Shown here piece by piece: positions 1 through 8,193 of a DNA stretch of 64,000 bases; the first letter of the stretch is position 1, and every line of letters starts with the position of its first letter. Origin of the DNA: Acinetobacter chinensis (GTDB taxonomy: Bacteria; Pseudomonadota; Gammaproteobacteria; Pseudomonadales; Moraxellaceae). The translations under genes were made by a program, and so were the position numbers. The DNA is taken from NCBI RefSeq assembly GCF_002165375.2, contig NZ_CP032134.1, positions 1,550,001 through 1,614,000 of the forward strand, in the 5' to 3' direction. The notes under the pieces are model-generated. The model saw only the letters and a program-made list of their open reading frames with translations, had not been told where the DNA came from and did not search any database.

Positions 1-14
1 CCACAGCGAGCAAA

Positions 15-383
15 ATGTTACTGGGCCTTGCGATCATTCTGATCGCAGGGTTTCAGTACCTTTTCTGGTTTGGTGAAGGTGGTTACCGCGAACACCAGCA
101 ACTTTCTCAAAAAATACAACAACAGACAGAATTAAATAATGAGCTTAAGGAGCGTAACCGCGTTCTGGCGGCAGAAGTGTATGATCTGAAAAATGGCGTG
201 GAAGCCATTGAGGAACATGCCCGTTTAGATCTCGGCTTGATTAAGCCACATGAAACATTTATTCAGATGAGTACGATCAGTACACAGTATCGACCGATAT
301 ATATAGATCCAAATTCCAAAGTTGATTTAAGAACCAATGAAGATGGTTCGGCAGAACTGGCGGCACCACTGGATGAGTGGTAA
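15..383 (+). CDS. ftsB: Cell division protein FtsB (5' end may lie outside window)
   Basis: FtsB is a bitopic inner-membrane protein that joins FtsL and FtsQ in the divisome. The product shows one membrane span at about residues 2-19, then a heptad-rich coiled coil (about 28-70), then the family motif EHARLDLGLIKPHETF. The frame stays open to the left edge (bases 3-14 encode Thr-Ala-Ser-Lys), so the true start is probably upstream and this entry may lack a few residues. The 3' end overlaps ispD by 11 bases, suggesting translational coupling; ftsB-ispD adjacency is common in proteobacteria. Confidence 0.9.
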   Translation: MLLGLAIILIAGFQYLFWFGEGGYREHQQLSQKIQQQTELNNELKERNRVLAAEVYDLKNGVEAIEEHARLDLGLIKPHETFIQMSTISTQYRPIYIDPNSKVDLRTNEDGSAELAAPLDEW

Positions 384-1062
384 TCTTTGGGGCATTGTCC
401 CTGCCGCAGGGTCAGGAAGCCGTTTCTCTGCTACAGCGTTAAAACAATATCAGAAGATTCAGGGTAAAACTGTTCTTGAACATACCATTGAGCGTTTAAA
501 TACTCTGGAACTCACGGGTTATGTGATTGCAATATCTGAAAATGATGTGCTCGCAAAAACGCTGGCATTCAGTCATCAGGAGCGCGCTCATTTTTGTTCA
601 GGTGGACAGGAAAGAGTTCATTCAGTACTGAATGCCTTGAATTATCTGAGTCAGTTTGCATCCGACGATGATCTGGTTTTTGTTCATGATGCTGCCCGTC
701 CTTGTGTGACCGAGAGCTGTCTCAGAGAGATGGTTCAGACAGCACAGCATGAGCAGAGCAGTGCAATTCTTGCGATTCCTGTCCGTGATACACTTAAGCT
801 TGCCAGTCAGAATGAAATTCAGCAGACCGTGAGCCGTGATCATTTATGGCAGGCACAGACGCCCCAGATTTCTAAAATTGGTATTTTAAAAGCTGCGATT
901 GAACATGCATTGCAGAATGATTTAAATATTACTGATGAAGCCAGTGCGCTTGAGTTTTCAGGTCATCCTGTAAAAATTGTACATGGTCGGTCAGACAATA
1001 TTAAAATTACTTATCCAGATGATCTGGAACTCGCGGATCTGATTCTCAGTGCACAGCACTGA
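373..1062 (+). CDS. ispD: 2-C-methyl-D-erythritol 4-phosphate cytidylyltransferase
   Basis: IspD transfers CMP from CTP to methylerythritol phosphate in the non-mevalonate isoprenoid pathway (cytosol). The 229-residue product fits the family (E. coli 236). The nucleotide-binding signature IVPAAGSGSRF is near residues 8-18, HDAAR is at about 105-109, AQTPQ near 160 and TDEAS near 187. I chose the ATG at 373 over 337 because the protein then begins just before the conserved P-loop-like motif; the extra 12 residues would lie wholly inside ftsB. The partner gene ispF lies 4.7 kb downstream rather than adjacent. Confidence 0.96.
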   Translation: MSGNLWGIVPAAGSGSRFSATALKQYQKIQGKTVLEHTIERLNTLELTGYVIAISENDVLAKTLAFSHQERAHFCSGGQERVHSVLNALNYLSQFASDDDLVFVHDAARPCVTESCLREMVQTAQHEQSSAILAIPVRDTLKLASQNEIQQTVSRDHLWQAQTPQISKIGILKAAIEHALQNDLNITDEASALEFSGHPVKIVHGRSDNIKITYPDDLELADLILSAQH

Positions 1063-1177
1063 GGTTGTATGACTCAGATTCTTCCTGTTTGATGACACAA
1101 AATTATCAAGCTTTGTGATTTTCAGTCCGTAATTTTAATTTTATAATTTCGGATTGGTTTTTGTTGAAATATTTCAG

Positions 1178-2314
1178 ATGATCCCTTCACAGCAGTATCG
1201 TTTTTTGCGTCAGGCTTTGCGTGACGGAAGAAGCATAAAGACAGACTCTTCTCGGTGGACAAAACTGCACCTGGACCCGTGGTTATTGTGCTTTCTGATT
1301 TTGAACTCGATACTGGGATTGATGGTGATCTACAGCGCAACAGCTGCCGACACTGCAATGGTCATGCGTCAGGCTATCAGCTTTGGTGTTGGTTTTACAC
1401 TGCTGTTTATCTGCGCTCAGATACCTCCCAAGGTCTATCAGACCATCTGTCCTTATCTGTACATGATTGCGATATTTTTATTGCTCGTGGTTCTTGCTGT
1501 CGGTGAAACACGAATGGGGGCAAAACGCTGGATTTCATTGCCCGGCATAGGCAGTATGCAGCCCAGTGAGTTTATGAAATTTGCATTGCCCTTAATGATG
1601 GCATGGTATTTTTCCAAATATGCTTTTCCACCAAAGTTTGTCAATATTGTTATTGCTTTGGTCATGATGCTGGTACCGTTTATACTGGTTGCTTTACAGC
1701 CTGACTTAAATATCGGTTTGATTATTCCTGGTATTTTTGTACTGTTTTTAAGCGGTATGTCATGGTCACTGATTCTGGGTTCGCTCTCTGCTCTTGCGGT
1801 AGCAGCACCATTTTTATGGATTTTCTTTTTACAGGAATATCAGAAAAAGCGTGTGCTGACACTGTTTGATCCTGAGTCTGATGCACTTGGTGCGGGCTGG
1901 AACATTATTCAGTCCAAAATCGCAATTGGTTCTGGTGGTATTTCGGGTAAAGGATATCTGTCCGGTACACAGTCACATTTAGGGTATTTACCTGAACATC
2001 ATACTGACTTCATCATGTCGACCTATGCTGAAGAATTCGGATTTATTGGTGTTTTTATTTTATTCAGCCTGTTTGCCGCCATTATTATCCGTTGTCTGAT
2101 GATTGGATTGAACTGTTTTCATAATTTTGGACGTCTGTATGCTGGTGCAGTTGGTCTGACATTTTTCTTCTTTGTATTTTTAAACTCAGGTATGGTCAGT
2201 GGGATTTTACCTGTGACTGGTGACCCATTGCCTCTGATGAGTTATGGGGGAACAGCGGTGATAACCATGCTGGCGAGTATGGGGATTGTGATGTCCATAC
2301 ATACACATAAGTAG
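1178..2314 (+). CDS. rodA: Rod shape-determining peptidoglycan polymerase RodA
   Basis: RodA is the SEDS-family glycosyltransferase that polymerises lipid II in the elongasome, usually with PBP2. The 378-residue product is almost entirely hydrophobic, with about ten spans. It keeps QPDL near residue 172, the GWNIIQSKIAIGSGG loop, and PEHHTDFIM with the catalytic-position Asp near 277. PBP2/mrdA is not next door. The frame extends upstream to a TTG at 1154, but the ATG at 1178 is preferred; neither has a strong Shine-Dalgarno. FtsW is excluded by the PEHHTDFI and GTQSHLG context typical of RodA. A terminator follows. Confidence 0.93.
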   Translation: MIPSQQYRFLRQALRDGRSIKTDSSRWTKLHLDPWLLCFLILNSILGLMVIYSATAADTAMVMRQAISFGVGFTLLFICAQIPPKVYQTICPYLYMIAIFLLLVVLAVGETRMGAKRWISLPGIGSMQPSEFMKFALPLMMAWYFSKYAFPPKFVNIVIALVMMLVPFILVALQPDLNIGLIIPGIFVLFLSGMSWSLILGSLSALAVAAPFLWIFFLQEYQKKRVLTLFDPESDALGAGWNIIQSKIAIGSGGISGKGYLSGTQSHLGYLPEHHTDFIMSTYAEEFGFIGVFILFSLFAAIIIRCLMIGLNCFHNFGRLYAGAVGLTFFFFVFLNSGMVSGILPVTGDPLPLMSYGGTAVITMLASMGIVMSIHTHK

Positions 2315-2331
2315 TAGACTGTTATATTTTA

Positions 2332-2357
2332 AAGCCTCATTCTGATGAGGCTTTTTT
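2332..2357 (+). terminator. Intrinsic terminator after rodA
   Basis: A 9-bp perfect stem, AAGCCTCAT / ATGAGGCTT, closes on a TCTG loop and runs into a T-tract. It sits 18 bases after the rodA stop codon. Confidence 0.9.
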
Positions 2358-2503
2358 ATTTGTAGTATTGAGTTCAGATCAGAATATTCTGTTCAAATCA
2401 GATCAATACATTCCGCCGTATTGAAATAAGAAAAGGATAAAAGATGCAGGGCTTAAGAACTGATCAGATGAATTATCTGCATTTCGGAAAATAACACTTC
2501 ACT

Positions 2504-2536
2504 TTGTACAAAATATGGCATATACATTGCTATACA
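2504..2536 (+). promoter_or_regulatory. Putative promoter of the glycine riboswitch-dadA transcript
   Basis: A TTGTAC -35-like hexamer at 2504 and an extended -10 (TGC-TATACA, 2528-2536) lie just upstream of the first aptamer. Spacing is long (about 21) if both are used, so the extended -10 may be the main element. This is inferred from sequence only. Confidence 0.4.
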
Positions 2537-2551
2537 ACAAGGAAGAATTAT

Positions 2552-2748
2552 TGCAGGAGAGAAGTCTTCTGTAGACTCGCCGAAGGAGCAACGACCCCGG
2601 AAACTCTCAGGCAGAAGGACTGTAATAATTACAAAAAATCTGGAGAGAAGTCACTGTAAATCATACAGATGGCTCACCGAAGGGGATGGGGTTATTCAAA
2701 ATCAGTTGAATAACATCCGAAGCTCTCAGGTACCAATGACAGATGGGG
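2552..2748 (+). ncRNA. Tandem glycine riboswitch (gcvT-type)
   Basis: Two consecutive copies of the glycine aptamer core are visible. Aptamer 1 spans about 2554-2627 with GGAGAG, GCCGAAGGAGCAA and AAACTCTCAGGCA. Aptamer 2 spans about 2641-2748 with GGAGAG, CACCGAAGGGG and AGCTCTCAGGTACCAATGACAG. The short linker and repeated GGAGAG...CTCTCAGG pairs are hallmarks of cooperative tandem glycine riboswitches. The expression platform is probably the 50 bases before dadA: a bulged hairpin (TTGAAA..TGCAT / ATGCA-TTTCAA, 2754-2785) abuts the AAGGAG ribosome site at 2785-2790, pointing to control of translation. No terminator is seen before the gene. Confidence 0.93.
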
Positions 2749-2797
2749 CATGCTTGAAAAAGTGCATAAAAACCATGCATTTCAAAGGAGTGTGCGT

Positions 2798-4042
2798 ATG
2801 TGTCATGTGGTCGTTATTGGTTCAGGAATTACAGGTGTAACTTCTGCTTATGAGCTTGCCCAGCTGGGTTATCAGGTTACGGTTATTGATAAACATCTGT
2901 TTCCTGCAATGGAGACTTCTTTTGCCAATGGCGGGCAGTTATCTGCCTGTAATGCAGAAGTCTGGAATCAGAAATCCACGGTGCTCAAAGGCATAAAATG
3001 GATGTCGCGCAAAGATGCCCCACTTTTGCTCAACCCATCTTTTGATCTGCATAAATATGCATGGTTAATGGAATTTCTTGGAAATATTAAACATTATCAG
3101 TCCAACACACATGAAACTGTGCGTCTGGCGCTGTTAGCGCGTGAGCGTCTGTTCAGTATTGCTGAACAGGAAGGGATTGATTTTAATCTGGAAAAAAAAG
3201 GTATTTTGCATTTTTATCATACCGAGCAGGATTATGCAGTAGCGACTAGTGTCAACAATATGCTCTGTGATGGTGGGCTTGAGCGATATGCCGTGACTCC
3301 TGAAGAAATGAAATCGATCGAACCGACCCTGACAGGGGAATATTATGGTGGATTTTATTGTCCAGGAGATGCCACTGGTGATATCCATAAATTTACAACG
3401 GGACTTGCAAAAGCCACCGAAAAATATGGTGTGAAATATTTATTTGGTATGGAAGTGGTTGATGTGCAGCACCATTCAAAGGGTGTCACCATTCAGTATC
3501 GGGCAAGTATGGAAAATATGCAGGGTGGAGCTGCTGCTTTTGAAGAATTACAGGCAGATGCTGTTGTCGTCTGTGGTGGTGTTGGTAGTTATGAACTGGC
3601 AAATAAACTTGGAGATCGGGTGAATGTATATCCTGTGAAAGGGTATTCAATCACTGTCCAGCTTGATGATGAGCGAAGTATAAAAGGTGCTCCATGGGTG
3701 AGTCTGCTGGATGAAAGTGCCAAAATTGTCACTTCACGACTCGGTGAAAACCGTTTCCGTGTTGCAGGAACTGCTGAATTTAATGGTTATAACAGAGATA
3801 TCCGTTCTGACCGTATCCAGCCTTTGATTGACTGGGTGAATAAAAACTTTGATATTTCCACTGAGCACAGCGTTCCCTGGGCAGGTTTAAGACCGATGAT
3901 GCCCAATATGATGCCAGTGGTCAGACGAGGAAAGCGGGAGCGGGTTTTTTATAATACAGGACACGGTCATCTGGGATGGACACTTTCAGCAGCAACAGCG
4001 GTGATGATCAGTCAGGAAGTTGCCAGTCATCATCCTGTCTGA
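2798..4042 (+). CDS. dadA: DadA-type FAD-dependent D-amino acid dehydrogenase
   Basis: A member of the DAO/DadA oxidoreductase family, which oxidises D-amino acids (and in some relatives glycine or sarcosine) and passes electrons to the membrane. The 414-residue product has the FAD dinucleotide fold VVVIGSGITG at residues 4-13, ETSFANGGQLS near 40-50, a second conserved block AGLRPMMPNMMP near 360 and C-terminal GHGHLGWTLSAA near 388. The ATG at 2798 is preferred to 2750: it has AAGGAG 7 bases upstream and starts directly at the fold. The glycine riboswitch leader suggests glycine is a substrate or inducer. No alr/dadX racemase gene is adjacent. Confidence 0.88.
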   Translation: MCHVVVIGSGITGVTSAYELAQLGYQVTVIDKHLFPAMETSFANGGQLSACNAEVWNQKSTVLKGIKWMSRKDAPLLLNPSFDLHKYAWLMEFLGNIKHYQSNTHETVRLALLARERLFSIAEQEGIDFNLEKKGILHFYHTEQDYAVATSVNNMLCDGGLERYAVTPEEMKSIEPTLTGEYYGGFYCPGDATGDIHKFTTGLAKATEKYGVKYLFGMEVVDVQHHSKGVTIQYRASMENMQGGAAAFEELQADAVVVCGGVGSYELANKLGDRVNVYPVKGYSITVQLDDERSIKGAPWVSLLDESAKIVTSRLGENRFRVAGTAEFNGYNRDIRSDRIQPLIDWVNKNFDISTEHSVPWAGLRPMMPNMMPVVRRGKRERVFYNTGHGHLGWTLSAATAVMISQEVASHHPV

Positions 4043-4054
4043 TTTCAGCTGATA

Positions 4055-4088
4055 TGCAGAAAACAGCGATTTGCGTATGTTTTCTGCA
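4055..4088. terminator. Hairpin between convergent dadA and tesB-like genes
   Basis: A perfect 10-bp inverted repeat, TGCAGAAAAC / GTTTTCTGCA, with a 14-base loop sits between two convergent genes. No clear T-tract follows, so termination is likely but unproven. Confidence 0.45.
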
Positions 4089-4105
4089 GAATCAGATCAT
4101 GTTTT

Positions 4106-4996
4106 TCAGGATTTATTTGTGATGGCAATACGCATCAGACTCTCTTGAGTACAGCTGCATACAAGCAGACCATTCTGCCAGAACTGCCCTGAATTCATTC
4201 CCCGTGCATTTGAACTGATTGTGGATTCAATACTGTATTTCAGCCATTGATCGGCAGCGAATGGTTGATGAAAATACAGACTGTGATCCAGGCTTGCACT
4301 GATCAGTCCAGGAGACAGGTAGCTCATTGCATGTGGTTTCAGTGCGGCAGTGAGTAATTCATAGTCAGACATATAGGCAACAATAGCCTGATGGAACATG
4401 GTCTGGTTAAATTCTGGTGGTATATCTTCGAGTGTTTTTAAGTACTCGATATGCCCTGTGACCGCATGTGGAAGAATAACAAAACCGGCTGTACTGACAG
4501 GTCTGATTTCAATATTGAATGGTGTCAGAAATATTTCGCGATAAGGCTCTGGAACCTGATCTGCATATTCTGCTTTCCATTCTTCTTCTGTTTTTAAAGC
4601 CTCTGGAGGAACCGCTTCTGGTTCAGCCTGTTGATAATGTGGTGCATCCTCAGGATCACAGTGAGAAATAAAAGCTGAGAAAATGATTTCACCCTGCTGA
4701 AATGCTCTGATCTGCGCAGTATAAAAAGCCGGGCTTTTTCTGAGCTGCTGAACTTCATAAAGGACTGTACTGTCTGCATCTCCGGCTTTGAGGAAGTATG
4801 CATGCAGTGAGTGTACTGGTTTATTGCAGGTACTGGATGAGGCAATAATAGACTGGGCTAAGAGCTGTCCTCCAAAAATACGGGAACCGAATAGGGGCAG
4901 GCTTGGTGCTTTAAAAAGATAGCTGTCTATTTTTTCAAGTTTCAGTAAATGGAAAAGTTCATGTGTTAAAGCATCCATAGAGAACGGCATCCCCAT
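4106..4996 (-). CDS. tesB: Acyl-CoA thioesterase II (TesB-like)
   Basis: Hydrolyses acyl-CoA esters to free fatty acid and CoA in the cytosol. The 296-residue product has the double hot-dog layout of TesB: an N-terminal domain with GSRIFGGQLLAQSI (about 37-50) and HSLHAYFLKAGD (about 62-73), and a C-terminal domain with ASLDHSLYFHQPF, whose Asp matches the TesB active-site position. Three in-frame ATGs (4996, 4990, 4978) compete and none has a perfect ribosome site; 4978 (MDALTHE) has GGGGAT upstream. It is a single gene, convergent with dadA. Confidence 0.85.
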   Translation of the reverse strand: MGMPFSMDALTHELFHLLKLEKIDSYLFKAPSLPLFGSRIFGGQLLAQSIIASSSTCNKPVHSLHAYFLKAGDADSTVLYEVQQLRKSPAFYTAQIRAFQQGEIIFSAFISHCDPEDAPHYQQAEPEAVPPEALKTEEEWKAEYADQVPEPYREIFLTPFNIEIRPVSTAGFVILPHAVTGHIEYLKTLEDIPPEFNQTMFHQAIVAYMSDYELLTAALKPHAMSYLSPGLISASLDHSLYFHQPFAADQWLKYSIESTISSNARGMNSGQFWQNGLLVCSCTQESLMRIAITNKS

Positions 4997-5031
4997 TAAA
5001 GTTGACCAATGATTTGCAGTCTCCCTGGGTC

Positions 5032-5682
5032 TTAGTCATACAGACGGTAGACTCCTGCAAATCTCTCGCATCCTTTCTGTTCTGTTTTTATTGATAATAT
5101 CGCTTTACTGTAATTGAACTGATAAGCGCAGTCATGTTCATTGTCTGTAATATTGTTCTTTTTTTCAGGTGTGGTGTAGGCAAGAAAGGAAACAGTCTGT
5201 GTTTCCAGTTTGTTGTTGGGACTGCGATAAGCGAGCCCTTCGATTTTAATGCTGTCTTTACTGAGCTGATGTACCTGTATATGAACAGGTGAGGGCGCGA
5301 GCTGTCCGTGTTCAAACTTTAAATAGTGTGAAGTCAGTGTCTGATTGAGTGAGGTATAAAAATTCAGATCATCGGTACGGATTTCGAACTGATTTTTAAA
5401 GCAGCTCATACTTTTACATTGCTGAAGCCGCTTGAACCACAGAGTGTGAGTGTCCTGCAAAAGTTGCAATGGCGCATCGCTGACATACAGTGCAGTCTGA
5501 TAATGGGTTGCAAGTTTTTCACGGATTTCATCAAACTCTGAAGAACAGATTTTTTTAAGTGCAGAAGATGTTTTATCTGTGCAGTCAATTTCCTGACTGT
5601 ACGCCTGGCTGGTACATAAAAAGCCCAGAAAGAACAAAGTACCTAAAGATTTGATGATTTTAAAGTCGGTTTTCAACAGCAT
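5032..5682 (-). CDS. Exported LprI-like (DUF1311-type) protein
   Basis: The 216-residue product has a probable Sec signal peptide (hydrophobic stretch at about 12-27 ending near SQAYS-QE). An N-terminal cysteine-patterned helical domain follows: C-T-D-K..LKKIC..LWFKRLQQC..C, resembling LprI/DUF1311 lysozyme-inhibitor-like domains. The C-terminal half (about 110-216) is not recognised and contains one more Cys pair. Function is unknown; a periplasmic location is inferred. A second, shorter LprI-like protein is encoded at 20683. It stands alone and diverges from ispF. Confidence 0.7.
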   Translation of the reverse strand: MLLKTDFKIIKSLGTLFFLGFLCTSQAYSQEIDCTDKTSSALKKICSSEFDEIREKLATHYQTALYVSDAPLQLLQDTHTLWFKRLQQCKSMSCFKNQFEIRTDDLNFYTSLNQTLTSHYLKFEHGQLAPSPVHIQVHQLSKDSIKIEGLAYRSPNNKLETQTVSFLAYTTPEKKNNITDNEHDCAYQFNYSKAILSIKTEQKGCERFAGVYRLYD

Positions 5683-5780
5683 GATCGCTTATACTTTCAC
5701 TACGTTGTGCTGAGCTAACTATAGCGAATCAGCGAGCTTGAATACAAGATTTCAATCATATATTTCTGAGGGAAATAACA

Positions 5781-6266
5781 GTGGTCGCACAGATAAGAAT
5801 AGGTCAGGGACTTGATGTTCATGCTTTTGAGGAAGGAGATTTCGTCACACTTGCGGGCGTGAAAATTCCGCATACCCATGGTTTAAAAGCACATTCTGAT
5901 GGTGATGTGGTGCTGCATGCACTGTGTGATGCTTTACTGGGGGCTTTGGCACTGGGAGATATCGGACAGCATTTTCCAGATACAGATGCTGCTTTTAAAG
6001 GTGCGGACAGTCGGGTATTGCTGAAACATGTGTATCAGCTGATTCTGGACAGAGGATATGTGCTGAATAATGCTGATATTACTGTGGCTTGTGAACGCCC
6101 AAAGCTGGCAAAGCATAATGCTGAAATGAGACAGAGTATTGCGGATGTGCTGAATGTAAATATCAATCAGATCAGTATAAAAGCAACGACGACTGAACAG
6201 CTGGGCTTTACAGGACGTCAGGAAGGAATTCTCTCCACAGCAACCGTTCTGATCTCGCATGCATGA
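5781..6266 (+). CDS. ispF: 2-C-methyl-D-erythritol 2,4-cyclodiphosphate synthase
   Basis: IspF cyclises CDP-methylerythritol 2-phosphate to MEcPP in the non-mevalonate isoprenoid pathway; it is a trimer with active sites between subunits. The 161 residues match the family length. Zinc ligands are visible as Asp12, His14 and His46; HSDGD is at 38-42 and ATTTEQLGFTGR near the C-terminus. The start is GTG at 5781, supported by GAGGGA 7 bases upstream. It is transcribed alone, divergent from the LprI-like gene, and ends at a strong hairpin. Confidence 0.97.
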   Translation: MVAQIRIGQGLDVHAFEEGDFVTLAGVKIPHTHGLKAHSDGDVVLHALCDALLGALALGDIGQHFPDTDAAFKGADSRVLLKHVYQLILDRGYVLNNADITVACERPKLAKHNAEMRQSIADVLNVNINQISIKATTTEQLGFTGRQEGILSTATVLISHA

Positions 6267-6298
6267 GAGTCACTTTCGGGCTGTGCTGGATTGATGAT

Positions 6299-6326
6299 AA
6301 AAACCCTTTTTAAGTAAAGGGTTTTT
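6299..6326. terminator. Terminator between convergent ispF and the phosphatase-like gene
   Basis: An 11-bp stem, AAAAACCCTTT / AAAGGGTTTTT, has a 6-base loop. With A- and T-rich flanks it could work in both directions. Confidence 0.85.
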
Positions 6327-6374
6327 ATTGAACGGAAATGTGGCTGGGAAATCTGTTCAGCTCGTCCAGAGTTC

Positions 6375-6929
6375 TCAGGAAAAATGATCCGCATGCATTA
6401 AGGAATGCTGAAGTTCACGTGTGGCTTTACGACCCTGTAACTGTAAGGATACGGCATGGATTAAACCTGTCCAGGTCTCATTAGGTTCCCATATTTTATG
6501 CAGTTGCTCCTGAGCGTCCGGCATTTCTATATCCATGTAATACTGTCGGTACAGATACATGAGGCTGGCAACACGATGATTTTCTGTACAGTGCAGCCAG
6601 ACGGTCTGTTCCTGAACCAGATGGTCTATCATATCCAGTACAAGCAGGCACTGGTCATCTGATGGGGTATCCCATGAAATTGGTACCTGAATATAGTGCA
6701 GTCCGACTTCAAGGCAATTACGGTCTTCGTGGAGCAGATGATTTTCATCATCGGTTAATGCCAGATTAATGATGGTATTTACACCATATTCTTTAATCAG
6801 TTTCAGCTGTTCCGCTGTTGGCTGACCGGATGTAAACAGGTGTTCGTGTATAAACTGGAATTTTTTAATCTGGCAAAGACTGTTTTCAATCTCATTCATG
6901 GCATGTTGTTCTAAAGTAATAACCTCCAC
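6375..6929 (-). CDS. Protein tyrosine phosphatase-like protein (DUF442-like)
   Basis: The 184-residue product resembles the cysteine-phosphatase-like fold seen in DUF442/beta-lactamase-hydrolase-like proteins: FTSGQPTAEQL near residues 32-42, GVNTIINLAL, and a P-loop-like HCTENHRVAS at 113-122. The loop is Cys114-X4-Arg119, one residue shorter than the classical CX5R phosphatase loop, so activity is uncertain. The GTG at 6929 has no upstream ribosome site, while GGAGG lies just inside the frame; ATG 6899 (MNEIEN) is an alternative start. The leader abuts the terminator of aroG. Confidence 0.75.
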   Translation of the reverse strand: MEVITLEQHAMNEIENSLCQIKKFQFIHEHLFTSGQPTAEQLKLIKEYGVNTIINLALTDDENHLLHEDRNCLEVGLHYIQVPISWDTPSDDQCLLVLDMIDHLVQEQTVWLHCTENHRVASLMYLYRQYYMDIEMPDAQEQLHKIWEPNETWTGLIHAVSLQLQGRKATRELQHSLMHADHFS

Positions 6930-6937
6930 TATAAAAT

Positions 6938-6966
6938 AAAAACGCCATCATGACGATGGCGTTTTT
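6938..6966 (-). terminator. Intrinsic terminator after aroG
   Basis: A 12-bp perfect stem, AAAAACGCCATC / GATGGCGTTTTT, has a 5-base loop. On the minus strand a T-rich tract follows, ending 9 bases before the next gene's GTG. Confidence 0.9.
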
Positions 6967-6972
6967 CACTGT

Positions 6973-8064
6973 TTAGCGATTTGGCAGTATGTCTTTTAAG
7001 GCATCATGCATTTCAAGCAGGGCTTTTTCAGTGGTTTCCCAGTCAATGCATCCATCGGTCACGGATTTTCCGTATTCGAGGTCACACAGATTTTCAGGAA
7101 TATCCTGACGACCACCTTTTAAGTGGCTTTCAACCATAATACCGACAATGGATTTGTTACCTTCCAGAATCTGTTCTGTAATATTTTTCAGTACCAGAGG
7201 CTGTAGGTATGGATCTTTGTTTGAGTTAGCATGACTGGTGTCAATCATGATTTTAGTGCTGACTTTTGCTTTAGCCAAAGCATTTTCTGCTTCTGCGACA
7301 GAGCCTGCATCATAGTTCGGTTTACCGTTACCACCACGAAGAACAACGTGGGCATAAGGGTTGCCGTTGGTACGGATGACAGAAACCTGACCTTCATTAT
7401 TTAAGCCCAGGAAGCTGTGACCGTGTTTAACAGACTGCATTGCGTTGGTTGCAACTGTTAAGCCACCGTCAGTACCATTTTTGAAACCGACAGGAGAGGA
7501 AAGTCCTGATGACATTTCACGGTGTGTCTGGCTTTCAGTAGTACGTGCACCAATAGCAGACCAGGAAATCAGATCCTGATAATACTGCGGTGAGTTTGGA
7601 TCAAGTGCTTCAGTTGCACATGGCAGACCTTTTTCGTTCAGTTCCAACAGAAGCTCACGACCCAGGCGTAATCCTTTTTCAATATTGAAAGAGTCATTCA
7701 TGTCCGGGTCATTGATCAGACCTTTCCAGCCCACTGTAGTACGTGGTTTTTCAAAATATACGCGCATAACGACATAAATGGTGCCTTTGATTTTTTCACT
7801 CAGTACTTTCAGACGGTCTGCATACTCATGCGCTGCTGTAGTGTCGTGAATAGAGCAGGGGCCAATGACAACAAAAATACGTTTATCATTGCCATCCAGG
7901 ATATTTCGGACGGTTTCACGACCTTTCAGAACAGTTTGGTAGGCTTTTTCATTCAGAGGTAACTCTTTTTTCAGTTCTGCTGGAGTTACGAGTGGCTGAA
8001 TGCTTTGAACATTCACGTCATCAATGTCTGATTGTGTAATAGGTGTAGACTGTATTGTATTCAT
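6973..8064 (-). CDS. aroG: 3-deoxy-7-phosphoheptulonate (DAHP) synthase, type I
   Basis: Catalyses the first step of the shikimate pathway, condensing phosphoenolpyruvate and erythrose 4-phosphate. The 363-residue product shows GPCSIHD (about 68-74, metal-ligand Cys), YFEKPRTTVGWKG, GARTTESQTHREM, KNGTDG and the MIDTSHAN block. I start at ATG 8064 (MNTIQST); the frame runs upstream to a TTG at 8133, but those 23 residues are unlike the family. Which of the Phe-, Tyr- or Trp-sensitive classes it belongs to cannot be decided by eye, so the symbol is approximate. Confidence 0.92.
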   Translation of the reverse strand: MNTIQSTPITQSDIDDVNVQSIQPLVTPAELKKELPLNEKAYQTVLKGRETVRNILDGNDKRIFVVIGPCSIHDTTAAHEYADRLKVLSEKIKGTIYVVMRVYFEKPRTTVGWKGLINDPDMNDSFNIEKGLRLGRELLLELNEKGLPCATEALDPNSPQYYQDLISWSAIGARTTESQTHREMSSGLSSPVGFKNGTDGGLTVATNAMQSVKHGHSFLGLNNEGQVSVIRTNGNPYAHVVLRGGNGKPNYDAGSVAEAENALAKAKVSTKIMIDTSHANSNKDPYLQPLVLKNITEQILEGNKSIVGIMVESHLKGGRQDIPENLCDLEYGKSVTDGCIDWETTEKALLEMHDALKDILPNR

Positions 8065-8193
8065 CGCCGTCACTGGTATTAGAAGGTGGTACAGATGTGT
8101 TTCGGTTGCCCGAATATAACATGTTTTGATCAATTTATTACTATAAATAAATCATTAAATACTTACACAGTATTCATAATAAATAGTTATGAA

